From contig NZ_LMFZ01000004.1 in NCBI RefSeq assembly GCF_001427305.1, positions 158,714-222,713 of the forward strand: DNA of 64,000 bases, written 5' to 3'. Below, piece after piece: positions 27,208-36,071 of this stretch; the stretch's first letter is position 1, and each line of letters starts with the position of its first letter. The position numbers were made by a program, and so were the translations under genes. The stretch is from Duganella sp. Root1480D1 (GTDB lineage: Bacteria; Pseudomonadota; Gammaproteobacteria; Burkholderiales; Burkholderiaceae_D). The notes under the pieces were generated by a model, which searched no databases, had not been told where the DNA came from, and saw nothing but the letters and a program-made list of their open reading frames with translations.

Positions 27208-29222
27208 TCGCCCGCCTGGCCGGCATCGCCAGCCGCCTGACGCGCGACAAGGCCGATACCCTGCTGCTCGTGCTGGCGGCCTTGATGGTACTGGCGCCCC
27301 ACTTCGGCCACCTGCCGTTGTGGACTTCGGCCACGGTCTGCCTGACCCTCGGCTGGCGCGGCGCCATTACCCTGCGCGGCAGCCGCCTGCCGCCAATGTG
27401 GCTGCTGCTGCCGGTATCGGTGCTGGCGATGGGCGGCGTCTACCTGACCTACCGCACCCTGCTCGGACGCGAAGCGGGCGTCACCATGCTGGCCCTGCTG
27501 CTTACCTTCAAGCTGCTGGAAATGCACGCGCGGCGCGACCTGTTCGTGGTGATCTTCCTCAGCTTCTTCCTGCTGCTGACGAACTTCTTCTACTCGCAAT
27601 CGATCCTCACCGCGCTGGTGATGATCGCCACCATCATCGCGCTGCTGTCGGCGCAGATCACCTTCCAGTTCACCGCTGCCGTGCCGCCGCTGGCCGTGCG
27701 GCTGAAACTGGCCGCCCGCATCTTCCTGGTCGCAGCGCCGCTGGGCGTGCTGCTGTTTGTCGGCTTCCCGCGCATCCAGGGACCGCTGTGGGGCCTGCCG
27801 GGCGATGCCGGCGGCAAGAGCGGCATGGCCGATACGATGTCGCCGGGCTCCATGACCAGCCTGGCGCTGTCGGAAGAAGTGGCATTCCGCGCCCGCTTCG
27901 ATGGCGCCGCGCCGCCGCAGCAACAGCTTTACTGGCGCGGCCCGGTGCTGAGCCACTACGATGGCCGCGCCTGGACCCGCATCGGCCTGACCTTGTATCC
28001 GATCGCCGAGCTGCGCCTGGCCCGGCAACTGGACTTGAAAAACCCCGCCTATTCCTATGAGGTGACGCTGGAGCCGGGGCGGCGCCAGTTCCTGTTCATG
28101 CTGGAGCTCAGCGAACCGGGAGCGCGGGCCGACGGCGCCGAAGTTTCGTACACAAGCGAGCTGGAACAACTGGTGCAGGCCGGCAGCGACAAGCGCCTGC
28201 GCTACAGTTCCGTGGCACACCCGGCTTACCTGGCACAGCCAGGCCTGGCGCCGCAAGCGTTGGAACGCTGGCTGCAGCTCCCGCAGGGATTCAATCCGCG
28301 CACGCTGCGCTTTGCCGCGCAAATACAGGCCCTGCGCGCCGTCGGCGGCGACGATGCCGCCATCGCCGCCGTGCTGGACATGTTCCGCAAAGGCTTTGAA
28401 TACACGCTGGAGCCAGGCCAGCTTGGCCGCGATGAAATCGACGAATTCCTGTTCGATACGCGCAAGGGTTTCTGCGAACACTATTCCGGCGCCTTCGTTT
28501 ATGTGATGCGCGCGGCCGGCTTGCCGGCGCGCGTGGTGAATGGCTACCAGGGCGGCGAACTGAATCCGGTCGACGGCTATTACACGGTGCGCCAGTCCGA
28601 TGCCCATGCCTGGGCCGAAGTCTGGCTCGGCCCCCAGCGCGGCTGGACGCGCTTCGACCCGACCGCCGCCGTCGCGCCGGAGCGCATCCGCAGCAGCCTG
28701 GCGCAGGCCTTACCGCAATCAGCGCCTTTCGGTTTGCAAGGCTTGGCCGACCTGGCGCGCGACCAGAACTCCTGGCTGGCGAAGCTGCGTTTTGGCGCCA
28801 GCGCGATGAATAATGCTTGGAATCAATGGATCCTCGATTACAATCCAAACAGGCAGCAAGATTTCCTCAAAGAACTGGCCGCCTCCTTTGGCGACTGGCG
28901 CCTGCTGGCGGGCCTGGCCCTGTGCGCCGCACTGGCGCTGCTGGTGAAATACCGCCGCACCGGGCGCGCGCGCGATCCGGTCGATGCGGCCTACCTCGCC
29001 TTCTGCCGCCAGCTGCTGCGGCATGGCGTGGACAAGGCGCCGGACGAAGGCCCGCTGGCCCTGGCCCAACGCGTGCGGCAATCGAACCTGCCGCGCGAGA
29101 AAATAGCTGCCATGACAGGATTCCTGGAGCTGTATGGCGCGCTCAAATATGGGCCACCGGCAGCGCAACGAGACAATGAGCCGCTCGCACGGCTGAACAG
29201 TTTGCTGAAACAATCCCGATGA
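27204..29222 (+). CDS. Transglutaminase-like membrane protein TgpA family (DUF3488/DUF4129)
   Basis: 672 residues. It has about six N-terminal helices in the DUF3488 region (1-330), then a periplasmic transglutaminase core with catalytic Cys 424 (KGFCEHYSG), His 468 (DAHAWAEVW) and Asp 485 (TRFDPTAA). One further helix (about 565-585) precedes a DUF4129-like C-terminus. P. aeruginosa TgpA is essential and sits next to moxR and DUF58 as here. The ATG at 27204 overlaps the DUF58 stop. Its own stop overlaps mltB. Confidence 0.92.
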   Translation: MIARLAGIASRLTRDKADTLLLVLAALMVLAPHFGHLPLWTSATVCLTLGWRGAITLRGSRLPPMWLLLPVSVLAMGGVYLTYRTLLGREAGVTMLALLLTFKLLEMHARRDLFVVIFLSFFLLLTNFFYSQSILTALVMIATIIALLSAQITFQFTAAVPPLAVRLKLAARIFLVAAPLGVLLFVGFPRIQGPLWGLPGDAGGKSGMADTMSPGSMTSLALSEEVAFRARFDGAAPPQQQLYWRGPVLSHYDGRAWTRIGLTLYPIAELRLARQLDLKNPAYSYEVTLEPGRRQFLFMLELSEPGARADGAEVSYTSELEQLVQAGSDKRLRYSSVAHPAYLAQPGLAPQALERWLQLPQGFNPRTLRFAAQIQALRAVGGDDAAIAAVLDMFRKGFEYTLEPGQLGRDEIDEFLFDTRKGFCEHYSGAFVYVMRAAGLPARVVNGYQGGELNPVDGYYTVRQSDAHAWAEVWLGPQRGWTRFDPTAAVAPERIRSSLAQALPQSAPFGLQGLADLARDQNSWLAKLRFGASAMNNAWNQWILDYNPNRQQDFLKELAASFGDWRLLAGLALCAALALLVKYRRTGRARDPVDAAYLAFCRQLLRHGVDKAPDEGPLALAQRVRQSNLPREKIAAMTGFLELYGALKYGPPAAQRDNEPLARLNSLLKQSR

Positions 29223-30325
29223 GATTTTTAAAGAAATTCCCCACCTCCGCGCTGGCCATGGCCTGCTTCGGCCTGGCCCTGGCGCCGGCTGCCGATGCCG
29301 CCATCCACAAGCCGGCCAGGATCAAGAAAGCGCCAAAAAAACCAGCGATCGACTACAGCGGCGAGTTCGTCAACTTCGGCCAGTGGAAGGACGTGCAGCA
29401 GTTCATGGGCGATCTGGAAATGAAGCATGGCGTGCCGGTCGCCGAATCCGAGAAGCTGTTCCTTGAACTGCGCTATATCGACGCCGCGGTGCAGCTGATG
29501 AAACCGGCGCCGCCGGGCAAGCCAAAAAACTGGCAAGCCTACAGCAGCCGCTTCATCGAACCAAAGCGCATCAATGCCGGCGTCGAATTCTGGAACGCCA
29601 ACCGCGACACCCTGGCACGCGCCGAAGCGCTGTACGGCGTGCCGGCTGAAATCATCGTCGGCATTATCGGCGTGGAAACTATCTACGGCCGCGACATGGG
29701 CAGGTTCCGCGTGCTCGACGTGCTGGCCACCCTCGCCTTTTCCTATCCCCTGACACCGAACCGCGAGGCGCGCATGGAATTCTTCCGCGGCGAGCTGGAA
29801 GCGGCCATCGTGTCGGCGCGCCAGTCCGGGATCGATCCGCTGTCGCTGACTGGCTCCTATGCGGGTGCGGTCGGCATGCCGCAATTCATGCCAAGCAATA
29901 TCTACCAGTTAGGCGTCGACTTCGACGGTGACGGCAAGGTCGACCTGCGCAATTCTCCTGCCGATGCCATCGGCAGCGTCGCCAACTTCCTGGTGGCCCA
30001 CGGCTGGAAGCGCGACGATCCGGCGCGGCTGGCATATCCGGCGACCGTCTCGCCCGAACGAGCCTGGGAAAAATACCTGGGCACCGGCCTGGAAGCCCAA
30101 TACAGCGGCGCGGACCTGCTGGCCGCCGGCGTGCACCCCGATGCCGACCTGCCGCCCGGCTTGTACGGCCTGGTCGACCTGCAAAACGGCTCGGAACCGA
30201 CCGAGTACTGGGTTGGCACTAATAACTTCTTTTCTATCACCAAGTACAACCGGAGTTATTTCTATGCCATGTCGGTAGTGGAATTCGGGCGCGCGGTAAA
30301 GCTTTCAATGAAGGAAACTTTGTAA
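29219..30325 (+). CDS. mltB: Lytic murein transglycosylase B family
   Basis: 368 residues. The signal peptide of about 27 residues ends near ADA-AIH and no lipobox is clear, so it may be soluble in the periplasm. The catalytic Glu is in IIGVETIYGRDMGRFRV, and further conserved motifs are SYAGAVGMPQFMPSNI and VDLRNSPADAIGSVANFL. The start overlaps the tgpA stop by four bases, linking a glycan-cleaving enzyme to the TgpA/MoxR cluster. This attachment suggests joint envelope function. The tail is normal in length. Confidence 0.93.
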   Translation: MRFLKKFPTSALAMACFGLALAPAADAAIHKPARIKKAPKKPAIDYSGEFVNFGQWKDVQQFMGDLEMKHGVPVAESEKLFLELRYIDAAVQLMKPAPPGKPKNWQAYSSRFIEPKRINAGVEFWNANRDTLARAEALYGVPAEIIVGIIGVETIYGRDMGRFRVLDVLATLAFSYPLTPNREARMEFFRGELEAAIVSARQSGIDPLSLTGSYAGAVGMPQFMPSNIYQLGVDFDGDGKVDLRNSPADAIGSVANFLVAHGWKRDDPARLAYPATVSPERAWEKYLGTGLEAQYSGADLLAAGVHPDADLPPGLYGLVDLQNGSEPTEYWVGTNNFFSITKYNRSYFYAMSVVEFGRAVKLSMKETL

Positions 30326-30571
30326 CTGCGTGTAACTTGTGTGATATACAAGAGTATAGAATTACCCTAACACAAAAATTCAGGTAGAATTCTCTCAGAA
30401 TGTTGCGATAGGACAACGCGTTTCGAGAGCAATATACTATTTTTTGTTGCACGCAAGTACTGCTGACCGCTCTGTTGTACAATTGTGTATATATTATGAA
30501 ACTTGTTAAACAGGAATCCGTCTCAGGATTTGGGTCGTTAGCAGGACAACTTTAGAGAAGGAACAGAAGAC
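30326..30571. other. AT-rich intergenic region
   Basis: There is no gene in 30326-30571. It is markedly more AT-rich than its flanks and contains several short palindromic pieces such as CTTGT...ACAAG near 30339-30355, and TATA-rich stretches at 30483-30496. It probably holds the promoter of the following small regulator, but no clear -35/-10 pair could be fixed. Confidence 0.4.
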
Positions 30572-30910
30572 ATGACCAACCAAGTCGGTAATGATATGAA
30601 CAACGAGTCGGAAGGCGATGATCTGCTGCAGTACAATCCGAACCGTCTGCTCGACACCCTGATCGAAAACCTGCGCCTGAAGAACGATGCGGCCCTGTCG
30701 CGCGCTCTGGAGGTCGCACCGCCTGTGATTTCCAAGATCCGCCACCACCGCCTGCCGGTCGGCGCATCGCTGCTGATCCGCATGCACGAGGTTTCCGACC
30801 TGAGCATCCGTGACCTGCGCTACCTGATGGGCGACCGCCGCAATAAGTTCCGCATCAGCGACAAGCAGTTCAAACCGAAAGAAGGCGCCGGCTCCGAAAA
30901 CAAGGGCTGA
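30572..30910 (+). CDS. Small putative DNA-binding protein
   Basis: 112 residues. It has a helix-turn-helix-like section LKNDAALSRALEVAPPVISKIRHHRLPVGASLLIRMHEV at about 35-75 that resembles the Cro/C1 fold, and a basic C-terminus (GDRRNKFRISDKQFKPKE). The pattern occurs as a short unnamed protein in Burkholderiales. GAGAAGG precedes the ATG by about 13 bp. No partner gene or operator was identified. It is followed by a hairpin. Confidence 0.75.
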   Translation: MTNQVGNDMNNESEGDDLLQYNPNRLLDTLIENLRLKNDAALSRALEVAPPVISKIRHHRLPVGASLLIRMHEVSDLSIRDLRYLMGDRRNKFRISDKQFKPKEGAGSENKG

Positions 30911-30926
30911 TTCCAGTTCTTGCTTT

Positions 30927-30948
30927 ACCCTCCCCGCCCGGGGAGGGT
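30927..30948 (+). terminator. Hairpin after the small regulator gene
   Basis: ACCCTCCCC and GGGGAGGGT form a strong stem over a four-base loop, 17 bp after the stop. There is no T-run, so it may only pause transcription between the convergent cysM. Confidence 0.5.
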
Positions 30949-30962
30949 GAGCGCCGCTGCGC

Positions 30963-31868
30963 TCAGGCCGGGAACACCCCGGTCGACAGGTAGCGGTCGC
31001 CGCGATCGCAGACGATGAACACGATCGTCGCGTTTTCCACTTGCTGCGAAATGCGCAGCGCAATCTCACAGGCACCCGCTGCCGAAATCCCGCAGAAGAT
31101 ACCCTCTTCAGCAGCCAGCCGGCGCGCCATGCGTTCCGCCGCTGCCTGCGACACGTATTCCACCTGATCCACGCGCGCCTTGTCGTAAATCTTCGGCAGG
31201 TATGCTTCCGGCCATTTGCGGATACCCGGGATCGACGAGCCCTCTTCCGGCTGCGCGCCGATGATGCGCACGTTCCCGTTCTGTTCCTTCAGGTATTGCG
31301 ACACGCCCATGATGGTGCCGGTGGTGCCCATGGCGGACACGAAATGCGTGACGCGGCCTTCGGTATCGCGCCAGATTTCCGGGCCAGTGCCCTCGTAGTG
31401 GGCGCGCGGGTTGTCGCCGTTGGCAAACTGGTCGAGGATGATGCCCTTGCCGTCCTTCTGCATCTGCTCGGCCAGGTCGCGCGCGTATTCCATGCCGCCG
31501 GTTTTCGGCGTCAGGATGATGTTGGCGCCGTAGGCGGCCATGCTCATGCGGCGTTCTTCGCTCAGGTTCTCCGGCATCAGCAGGATCATCTTGTAGCCGC
31601 GGATGGCTGCAGCCATGGCCAGCGCGATGCCGGTATTGCCGCTGGTCGCTTCGATCAGGGTGTCGCCCGGCTTGATCTGGCCGCGCTCTTCGGCCCGGCG
31701 CAGCATCGACATGGCGGCGCGGTCCTTGACCGAACCGGCCGGATTGTCGCCTTCCAGCTTGCCCAGGATGATATTGCCGCGCGTGGCCGCTTCTGCGCCG
31801 GGGATGCGTACCAACTGCACCAGCGGCGTGTTACCGATGGTATCGGCGATTGTTTTGTATCCCATGGT
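30963..31868 (-). CDS. cysM: Cysteine synthase B
   Basis: A PLP enzyme that makes cysteine (or S-sulfocysteine) from O-acetylserine. It has 301 residues from the ATG at 31868, which has AGGA upstream; the frame runs to 31892 with a TTG. The PLP Lys is in NPAGSVKDRAA, with the phosphate loop EATSGNTGIALA and the CysM-type PEEGSSIPGIRKWP. It follows the acetyltransferase gene on the same strand by 20 bp. Confidence 0.95.
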   Translation of the reverse strand, partial: TMGYKTIADTIGNTPLVQLVRIPGAEAATRGNIILGKLEGDNPAGSVKDRAAMSMLRRAEERGQIKPGDTLIEATSGNTGIALAMAAAIRGYKMILLMPENLSEERRMSMAAYGANIILTPKTGGMEYARDLAEQMQKDGKGIILDQFANGDNPRAHYEGTGPEIWRDTEGRVTHFVSAMGTTGTIMGVSQYLKEQNGNVRIIGAQPEEGSSIPGIRKWPEAYLPKIYDKARVDQVEYVSQAAAERMARRLAAEEGIFCGISAAGACEIALRISQQVENATIVFIVCDRGDRYLSTGVFPA

Positions 31869-31888
31869 TCCTGCTATGTATTGTTCTG

Positions 31889-32449
31889 TCAAACGGCCAT
31901 TTTATCCGCTTCGGCGGCGAGGTGCAGGGACATGAAGACATAGCCCAGGCTTTCGCCGTCAATCCGGAACAGGTCCGCAATCTCGCCAGTCTGCACGAAA
32001 CCGCACTTCCGGTACAGTCCACGGGCCGGCGCATTGCCCGCCAGGACCTCCAGGTCCACCCATTCCAGGCCCTGTTCACGCGCCCAGCCGGCTGCCGTGT
32101 TCACCAGTGCAGCGCCAAGCCCGCTGCGGCGCGCAGCGCGGTGCACGCCCATGCCTAGCAGGCAGCGATGGCGCGCCGTCGCCTCGGGCCGCGAACGCAA
32201 GTCGATGTGGCCGATGATTTCCCCTTCGCGCAGCGCGACCCAGACCCGGCGCCAGCCTTGCTGGCCGAAGCTGGCCTGCAGGCCGGTACTGAAACCGTTC
32301 ACCTTCTCCGGCGGGAAGCCGGCGCTGGTGCGCGACATAGGCTGGAACAATGGAGCACCATCGCGTCCATTATCAAGCAGGTGGTCGTTCAGGTAATGAA
32401 AGAAGGCGGCCAATTCTTCTGCTTGCAGCGGCCGGATTGTAAAGGTCAT
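31889..32449 (-). CDS. GNAT-family N-acetyltransferase
   Basis: 186 residues. It has the GNAT fold with the acetyl-CoA loop LLGMGVHRAARRSGLGAALVNTAAGWA (the R-R-x-G-x-G/A type) at about 96-122, and the conserved NAPARGLYRKCGFV near the end. The substrate is unknown. It is followed by cysM with a short gap and so may be cotranscribed; it begins 65 bp from the divergent flavoprotein gene. Confidence 0.88.
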   Translation of the reverse strand: MTFTIRPLQAEELAAFFHYLNDHLLDNGRDGAPLFQPMSRTSAGFPPEKVNGFSTGLQASFGQQGWRRVWVALREGEIIGHIDLRSRPEATARHRCLLGMGVHRAARRSGLGAALVNTAAGWAREQGLEWVDLEVLAGNAPARGLYRKCGFVQTGEIADLFRIDGESLGYVFMSLHLAAEADKMAV

Positions 32450-32514
32450 GGTAAATCATAGCAGGCCGGGGTAATTGCATTAAACTACATGCATTAACAG
32501 AGGAGCCTTTCCCC

Positions 32515-34230
32515 ATGAGCGACACTGAAGTCATCTCCACGCCGTCCACCTTGGAGAGCCGGCGGCACCAGGTCAATCCGGTGCTGACCGAGCAGGAAAT
32601 CAAGCGCCTGCACCGTTTCGGCACGGTGCGCCAGTATGCGCGCGGCGTGCGCATCCTCGAAGCGGGCCACACCTGCTTCGGCTTGATCATCGGGCTGAAA
32701 GGCACGATCACGATCTGCAAATACGATGGGCTTGGCAATTCCGAATTCCTGACCGAGCACGGTCCCGGCGAATTCACTGCCGAGGTCTCGCAGCTGTCGG
32801 GCCGCCCGTCCCTGGTCAACGCCACCGCCAAGGACGATGTCGAAGTGCTGGAAGTGACGCCGGAAAACCTGCGCGCACTGGTGATCGCGGAGGCGGAACT
32901 GGGCGAGCGCATCGTGCGTGCCCTGATCCTGCGCCGCGTCGGCCTGCTGGAGACGGAGGGCGGTGGCCTGGTGCTGGTGTCCCCGGCCGGCAACGCAGCC
33001 CTGTTCCACCTGCGCAGCTTCTTGAGCAGCAACGGCTATCCTTACCGCATCCTCGATCCCAAAGATGACGAGCAGGCACGCGCCCTGTGCGAGTACTACG
33101 AGCCGGGCCCGGACGACTGGCCGCTGGTGGTGTGCCCGGACGGCGTGGTGAAAAAGAACCCGAGCAATGCCGAAGTTGGCTACTGCATTGGCCTGCTGCC
33201 CGACATCGATACCGAAAAACTGTGGGACGTGGTGGTGGTCGGCGCCGGGCCTGCCGGCCTGGCGACCTCGGTGTATGCCGGTTCGGAAGGCTTGTCGGTG
33301 CTGGCACTGGAGCAGCGCGCCTTTGGCGGCCAGGCTGCGGCCAGCGCGCGCATCGAGAACTACCTTGGCTTCCCGACCGGCATTTCCGGCGGAGCGCTTG
33401 CCGGCCGCGCCTTCGTGCAAGCGCAGAAGTTCGGCGTGGAAGTCGCGATTCCAGCGCCAGCTACCCGCCTGCTGTGCGACAGCTGGCCGCTGCGCGTGGA
33501 AATCGCCGGCGGCCAAGTGGTGCGCGCCAAGACCGTGGTGCTGGCCAGCGGCGCGCGCTACAAGCGCCCTGCCCTCGACAATATCGGCGAATTCGAAGGC
33601 CGCGGTATCTATTTCTGGGCCTCGCCGATCGAGGCCAAGCTGTGCAAGTCGGAAGAAGTGGTGCTGGTTGGCGGCGGCAATTCCGCCGGCCAGGCAGCTG
33701 TCTTCCTGTCGGGCCACGCCTCCAAGGTGCATATGGTGATCCGCGGTGACGGCCTGAAAGCCACCATGTCGACCTACCTGATCGACCGCATCAAGGCCAC
33801 CCCGAACATCGAACTGCACACGCACACCGAAATCGTCTCGCTGGACGGCAATGACGACGGGCTGTCGCGCGTCACCTTCCGCTGCAAGGACACCGGCACT
33901 ATCGATAGCTGCGACGTCTGCCGCCTGTTCCTGTTCATCGGCGCCGACCCGAACACGGCCTGGCTGGCCGATTGCGGCGTGGAGGTCGATGCGCAAGGCT
34001 TCATCCGCACCGGCTTTGACGCCATCAAGGACCAGTGCCGCGCCAAGATGACGCTGGCAGATGCCCCGCAACGCGCACCATTGGAAACCAGCGTGCCGGG
34101 CGTGTTTGCGATCGGCGACGTGCGCTCAGGTTCCACCAAGCGCGTAGCCGCAGGTGTCGGCGAAGGCGCGGCCGTGGTATCGCAGATCCACGCCTTTCTG
34201 GCCAACCTGCCGGTAGAGGCGAAGGCCTAG
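32515..34230 (+). CDS. cNMP-binding domain fused to thioredoxin-reductase-like FAD/NAD(P)H oxidoreductase
   Basis: 571 residues with three parts. A cyclic-nucleotide-binding/Crp-type sensor fold spans about 30-150 (ARGVRILEAGHTCFGLIIGLKG, GPGEFTAEVSQLSGRPSLVNA). A linker domain spans about 155-230. The TrxR-like flavoprotein covers about 235-565, with VVVVGAGPAGLATS (FAD loop near 241-248), VVLVGGGNSAGQAA (NADPH loop near 383-392) and GVFAIGDVRSGSTKRVA. In place of the redox CxxC of thioredoxin reductase there is FWASPIEAKLC, with one Cys near 377 and no second nearby. Conventional thioredoxin reduction is therefore unlikely. The stop overlaps the KAP NTPase stop. Confidence 0.9.
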   Translation: MSDTEVISTPSTLESRRHQVNPVLTEQEIKRLHRFGTVRQYARGVRILEAGHTCFGLIIGLKGTITICKYDGLGNSEFLTEHGPGEFTAEVSQLSGRPSLVNATAKDDVEVLEVTPENLRALVIAEAELGERIVRALILRRVGLLETEGGGLVLVSPAGNAALFHLRSFLSSNGYPYRILDPKDDEQARALCEYYEPGPDDWPLVVCPDGVVKKNPSNAEVGYCIGLLPDIDTEKLWDVVVVGAGPAGLATSVYAGSEGLSVLALEQRAFGGQAAASARIENYLGFPTGISGGALAGRAFVQAQKFGVEVAIPAPATRLLCDSWPLRVEIAGGQVVRAKTVVLASGARYKRPALDNIGEFEGRGIYFWASPIEAKLCKSEEVVLVGGGNSAGQAAVFLSGHASKVHMVIRGDGLKATMSTYLIDRIKATPNIELHTHTEIVSLDGNDDGLSRVTFRCKDTGTIDSCDVCRLFLFIGADPNTAWLADCGVEVDAQGFIRTGFDAIKDQCRAKMTLADAPQRAPLETSVPGVFAIGDVRSGSTKRVAAGVGEGAAVVSQIHAFLANLPVEAKA

Positions 34231-36008
34231 GCACTGCCACGTGCCGCCGGCAGCAGCACGGTATCGGCATACTTCCATTGCTCTGGCGTTCCGCCCGTAT
34301 CACCTCGCAGGAGTTCTCTCAGGGCAGGATCAATCTCTGCAAGCGCATCTCCCGAAGCGCTTGCAGCTTTGCCTGAGTCTTTCCATGCTTCGATGCCTGT
34401 TCGCTGCCTTGACGGAAGCGCTTTGACGGCTTCTCGAACGAACATGCACGTCATCCAGGGCGCGAATTTTTCCTCACTATGATCGATTTGCCGGGCGACC
34501 CGCCGCAGGATCAGCCAAGCCTGACGCAGGCGCCAAAGCGCCCGCGGATTGGTTAGCCTTGTTTTCGCCGCCAATTCACTAAAAAGTCGAACCTCATCCT
34601 GGCTGACCAACGCAATCTCGCCTCCGCCTGGCCTGTCTGTTTGTTCGGGCTCGTCCCGTTCAGGCGGATGCCAGTGTCCCCCGATTCCAGGACCAGTTCC
34701 AAACATTCCACCTTCGATAAAGAGCCGCGTATTGCTCGGCGAAATGGGCGTCAATGAGATTGAAACGTTAAACACTTTTGCCAAGTAGTCGCGCGCCACC
34801 ATGGCGGGTTCGCGGTCAGCCGCTTTGAATTGCTCGAAATGCGTTTCAACGGCAGGAAATGCGATGCGATCATCCATTGCAACCAAAGTGACCACTCGCG
34901 GCAAGCTCGTAACGAGGCGGACCGCATCAAGCATCTGCTTGATGGTCGCTGTACTGCAGCGATCCAGGTCATCTACCACTATCAGCAAGTATTCTCCTTT
35001 GCCAGGATCACTTCCTCCTTCGATACGAAGTTCGATAAGGTTCTGAAGCGAAGTACGCATGTCATGGAAAGACCCCAGCTTCGACGAATAGTCCGGCAAG
35101 CCGAACATCCCCTCCCCGTCGGCCGTTGCCAGCCGCTTGGCCCATATCACCAGATTGCCGCCAACGAACTTATTGACAGAAGCGACGGCAGCCCAGGCAA
35201 TCGCAATAGTGGAGATCAAAGTCTTGACCGCAGCCGACAGATCGAGCTGGCTAAAAAGAAGAACAAACAAAACCACCAACAATGATTGGTGGGATACGAA
35301 TGGACGCATCCACTGCAGGAAAGTGCCCATCTTGCTGTTGATATGCGTTCGTTCAGCGGCCAAGGCATCAAAGATGTGCCTGCGCTGTTTTGCCGACAGC
35401 TTCAGTGCTAATCGCCACATGTCCGACAGGCCCAATCCGGCAGTCAAATGCTCAACGATCGATTGGGCCAGTGCAGCCGCAATGTTCTCAGACTTCTCGT
35501 GTTCCCAGGCATTGAAATCAACTATCCTGACTGTGGGCTTGGCTGCAATTTCCCATCCCAATGCCGCCTTCACAAAACCGATCTGCGAAGTCTTGCCGCT
35601 CCCCCATTCCCCGAATAATGCAATGGTCAACGGATCAGTGGTCGAACGCTCGCGTATCAGATCCACTAGCGAATCGGTAATTGCCTGGCGGGCGAACGCG
35701 TCATGCTGCGCGACGCGCTCCACTTTGGTTTGCCCTTGTCCCGCGTCCGCCAACCAGGCCCCCGACGGCACCTCATTGCCGGGTGCTTCAGGGCTACTCT
35801 CCTGACGGAACGCCGTCTTTGAGGCGCGGGTTCTTGCCGCCCGCTTTTTGGGCGCGGCGCCGCTGTCGCCGTGAATGTCTAAACCGAGGTTCGGCAAATT
35901 CGTATTGGACGATCCGCGTGGGGCTTCGGCTTGCCCGAAACCTTCAAACAAACTTGTCGAGGACGAAGCAGTACTTGAAAAAGGCCAGGATTGGCTTTGG
36001 CTATCCAT
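34227..36008 (-). CDS. KAP-family P-loop NTPase, membrane-associated
   Basis: 593 residues from the ATG at 36008, which has AGGAGG close upstream; the frame is open to 36044. The N-terminal ~100 residues are Ser/Pro-rich and low-complexity. Walker A FGEWGSGKTS is at about 133-141, and VRIVDFNAWEHEKSENI at about 159-175 is the KAP block. Two membrane helices stand near 243-254 and 261-278, inserted in the NTPase domain, and Walker B LLIVVDDLDRC is at about 341-349. KAP NTPases include plasmid PifA, which excludes phage T7. Base composition looks lower in GC than its neighbours. It follows lytR by 63 bp on the same strand. Confidence 0.88.
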   Translation of the reverse strand: MDSQSQSWPFSSTASSSTSLFEGFGQAEAPRGSSNTNLPNLGLDIHGDSGAAPKKRAARTRASKTAFRQESSPEAPGNEVPSGAWLADAGQGQTKVERVAQHDAFARQAITDSLVDLIRERSTTDPLTIALFGEWGSGKTSQIGFVKAALGWEIAAKPTVRIVDFNAWEHEKSENIAAALAQSIVEHLTAGLGLSDMWRLALKLSAKQRRHIFDALAAERTHINSKMGTFLQWMRPFVSHQSLLVVLFVLLFSQLDLSAAVKTLISTIAIAWAAVASVNKFVGGNLVIWAKRLATADGEGMFGLPDYSSKLGSFHDMRTSLQNLIELRIEGGSDPGKGEYLLIVVDDLDRCSTATIKQMLDAVRLVTSLPRVVTLVAMDDRIAFPAVETHFEQFKAADREPAMVARDYLAKVFNVSISLTPISPSNTRLFIEGGMFGTGPGIGGHWHPPERDEPEQTDRPGGGEIALVSQDEVRLFSELAAKTRLTNPRALWRLRQAWLILRRVARQIDHSEEKFAPWMTCMFVREAVKALPSRQRTGIEAWKDSGKAASASGDALAEIDPALRELLRGDTGGTPEQWKYADTVLLPAARGSA

Positions 36009-36071
36009 ATGCAACCTCCTTCGTGCGCTTATGCTCCCAATCAAGGCATTCAGGATACTCCAGTCGCGCCC

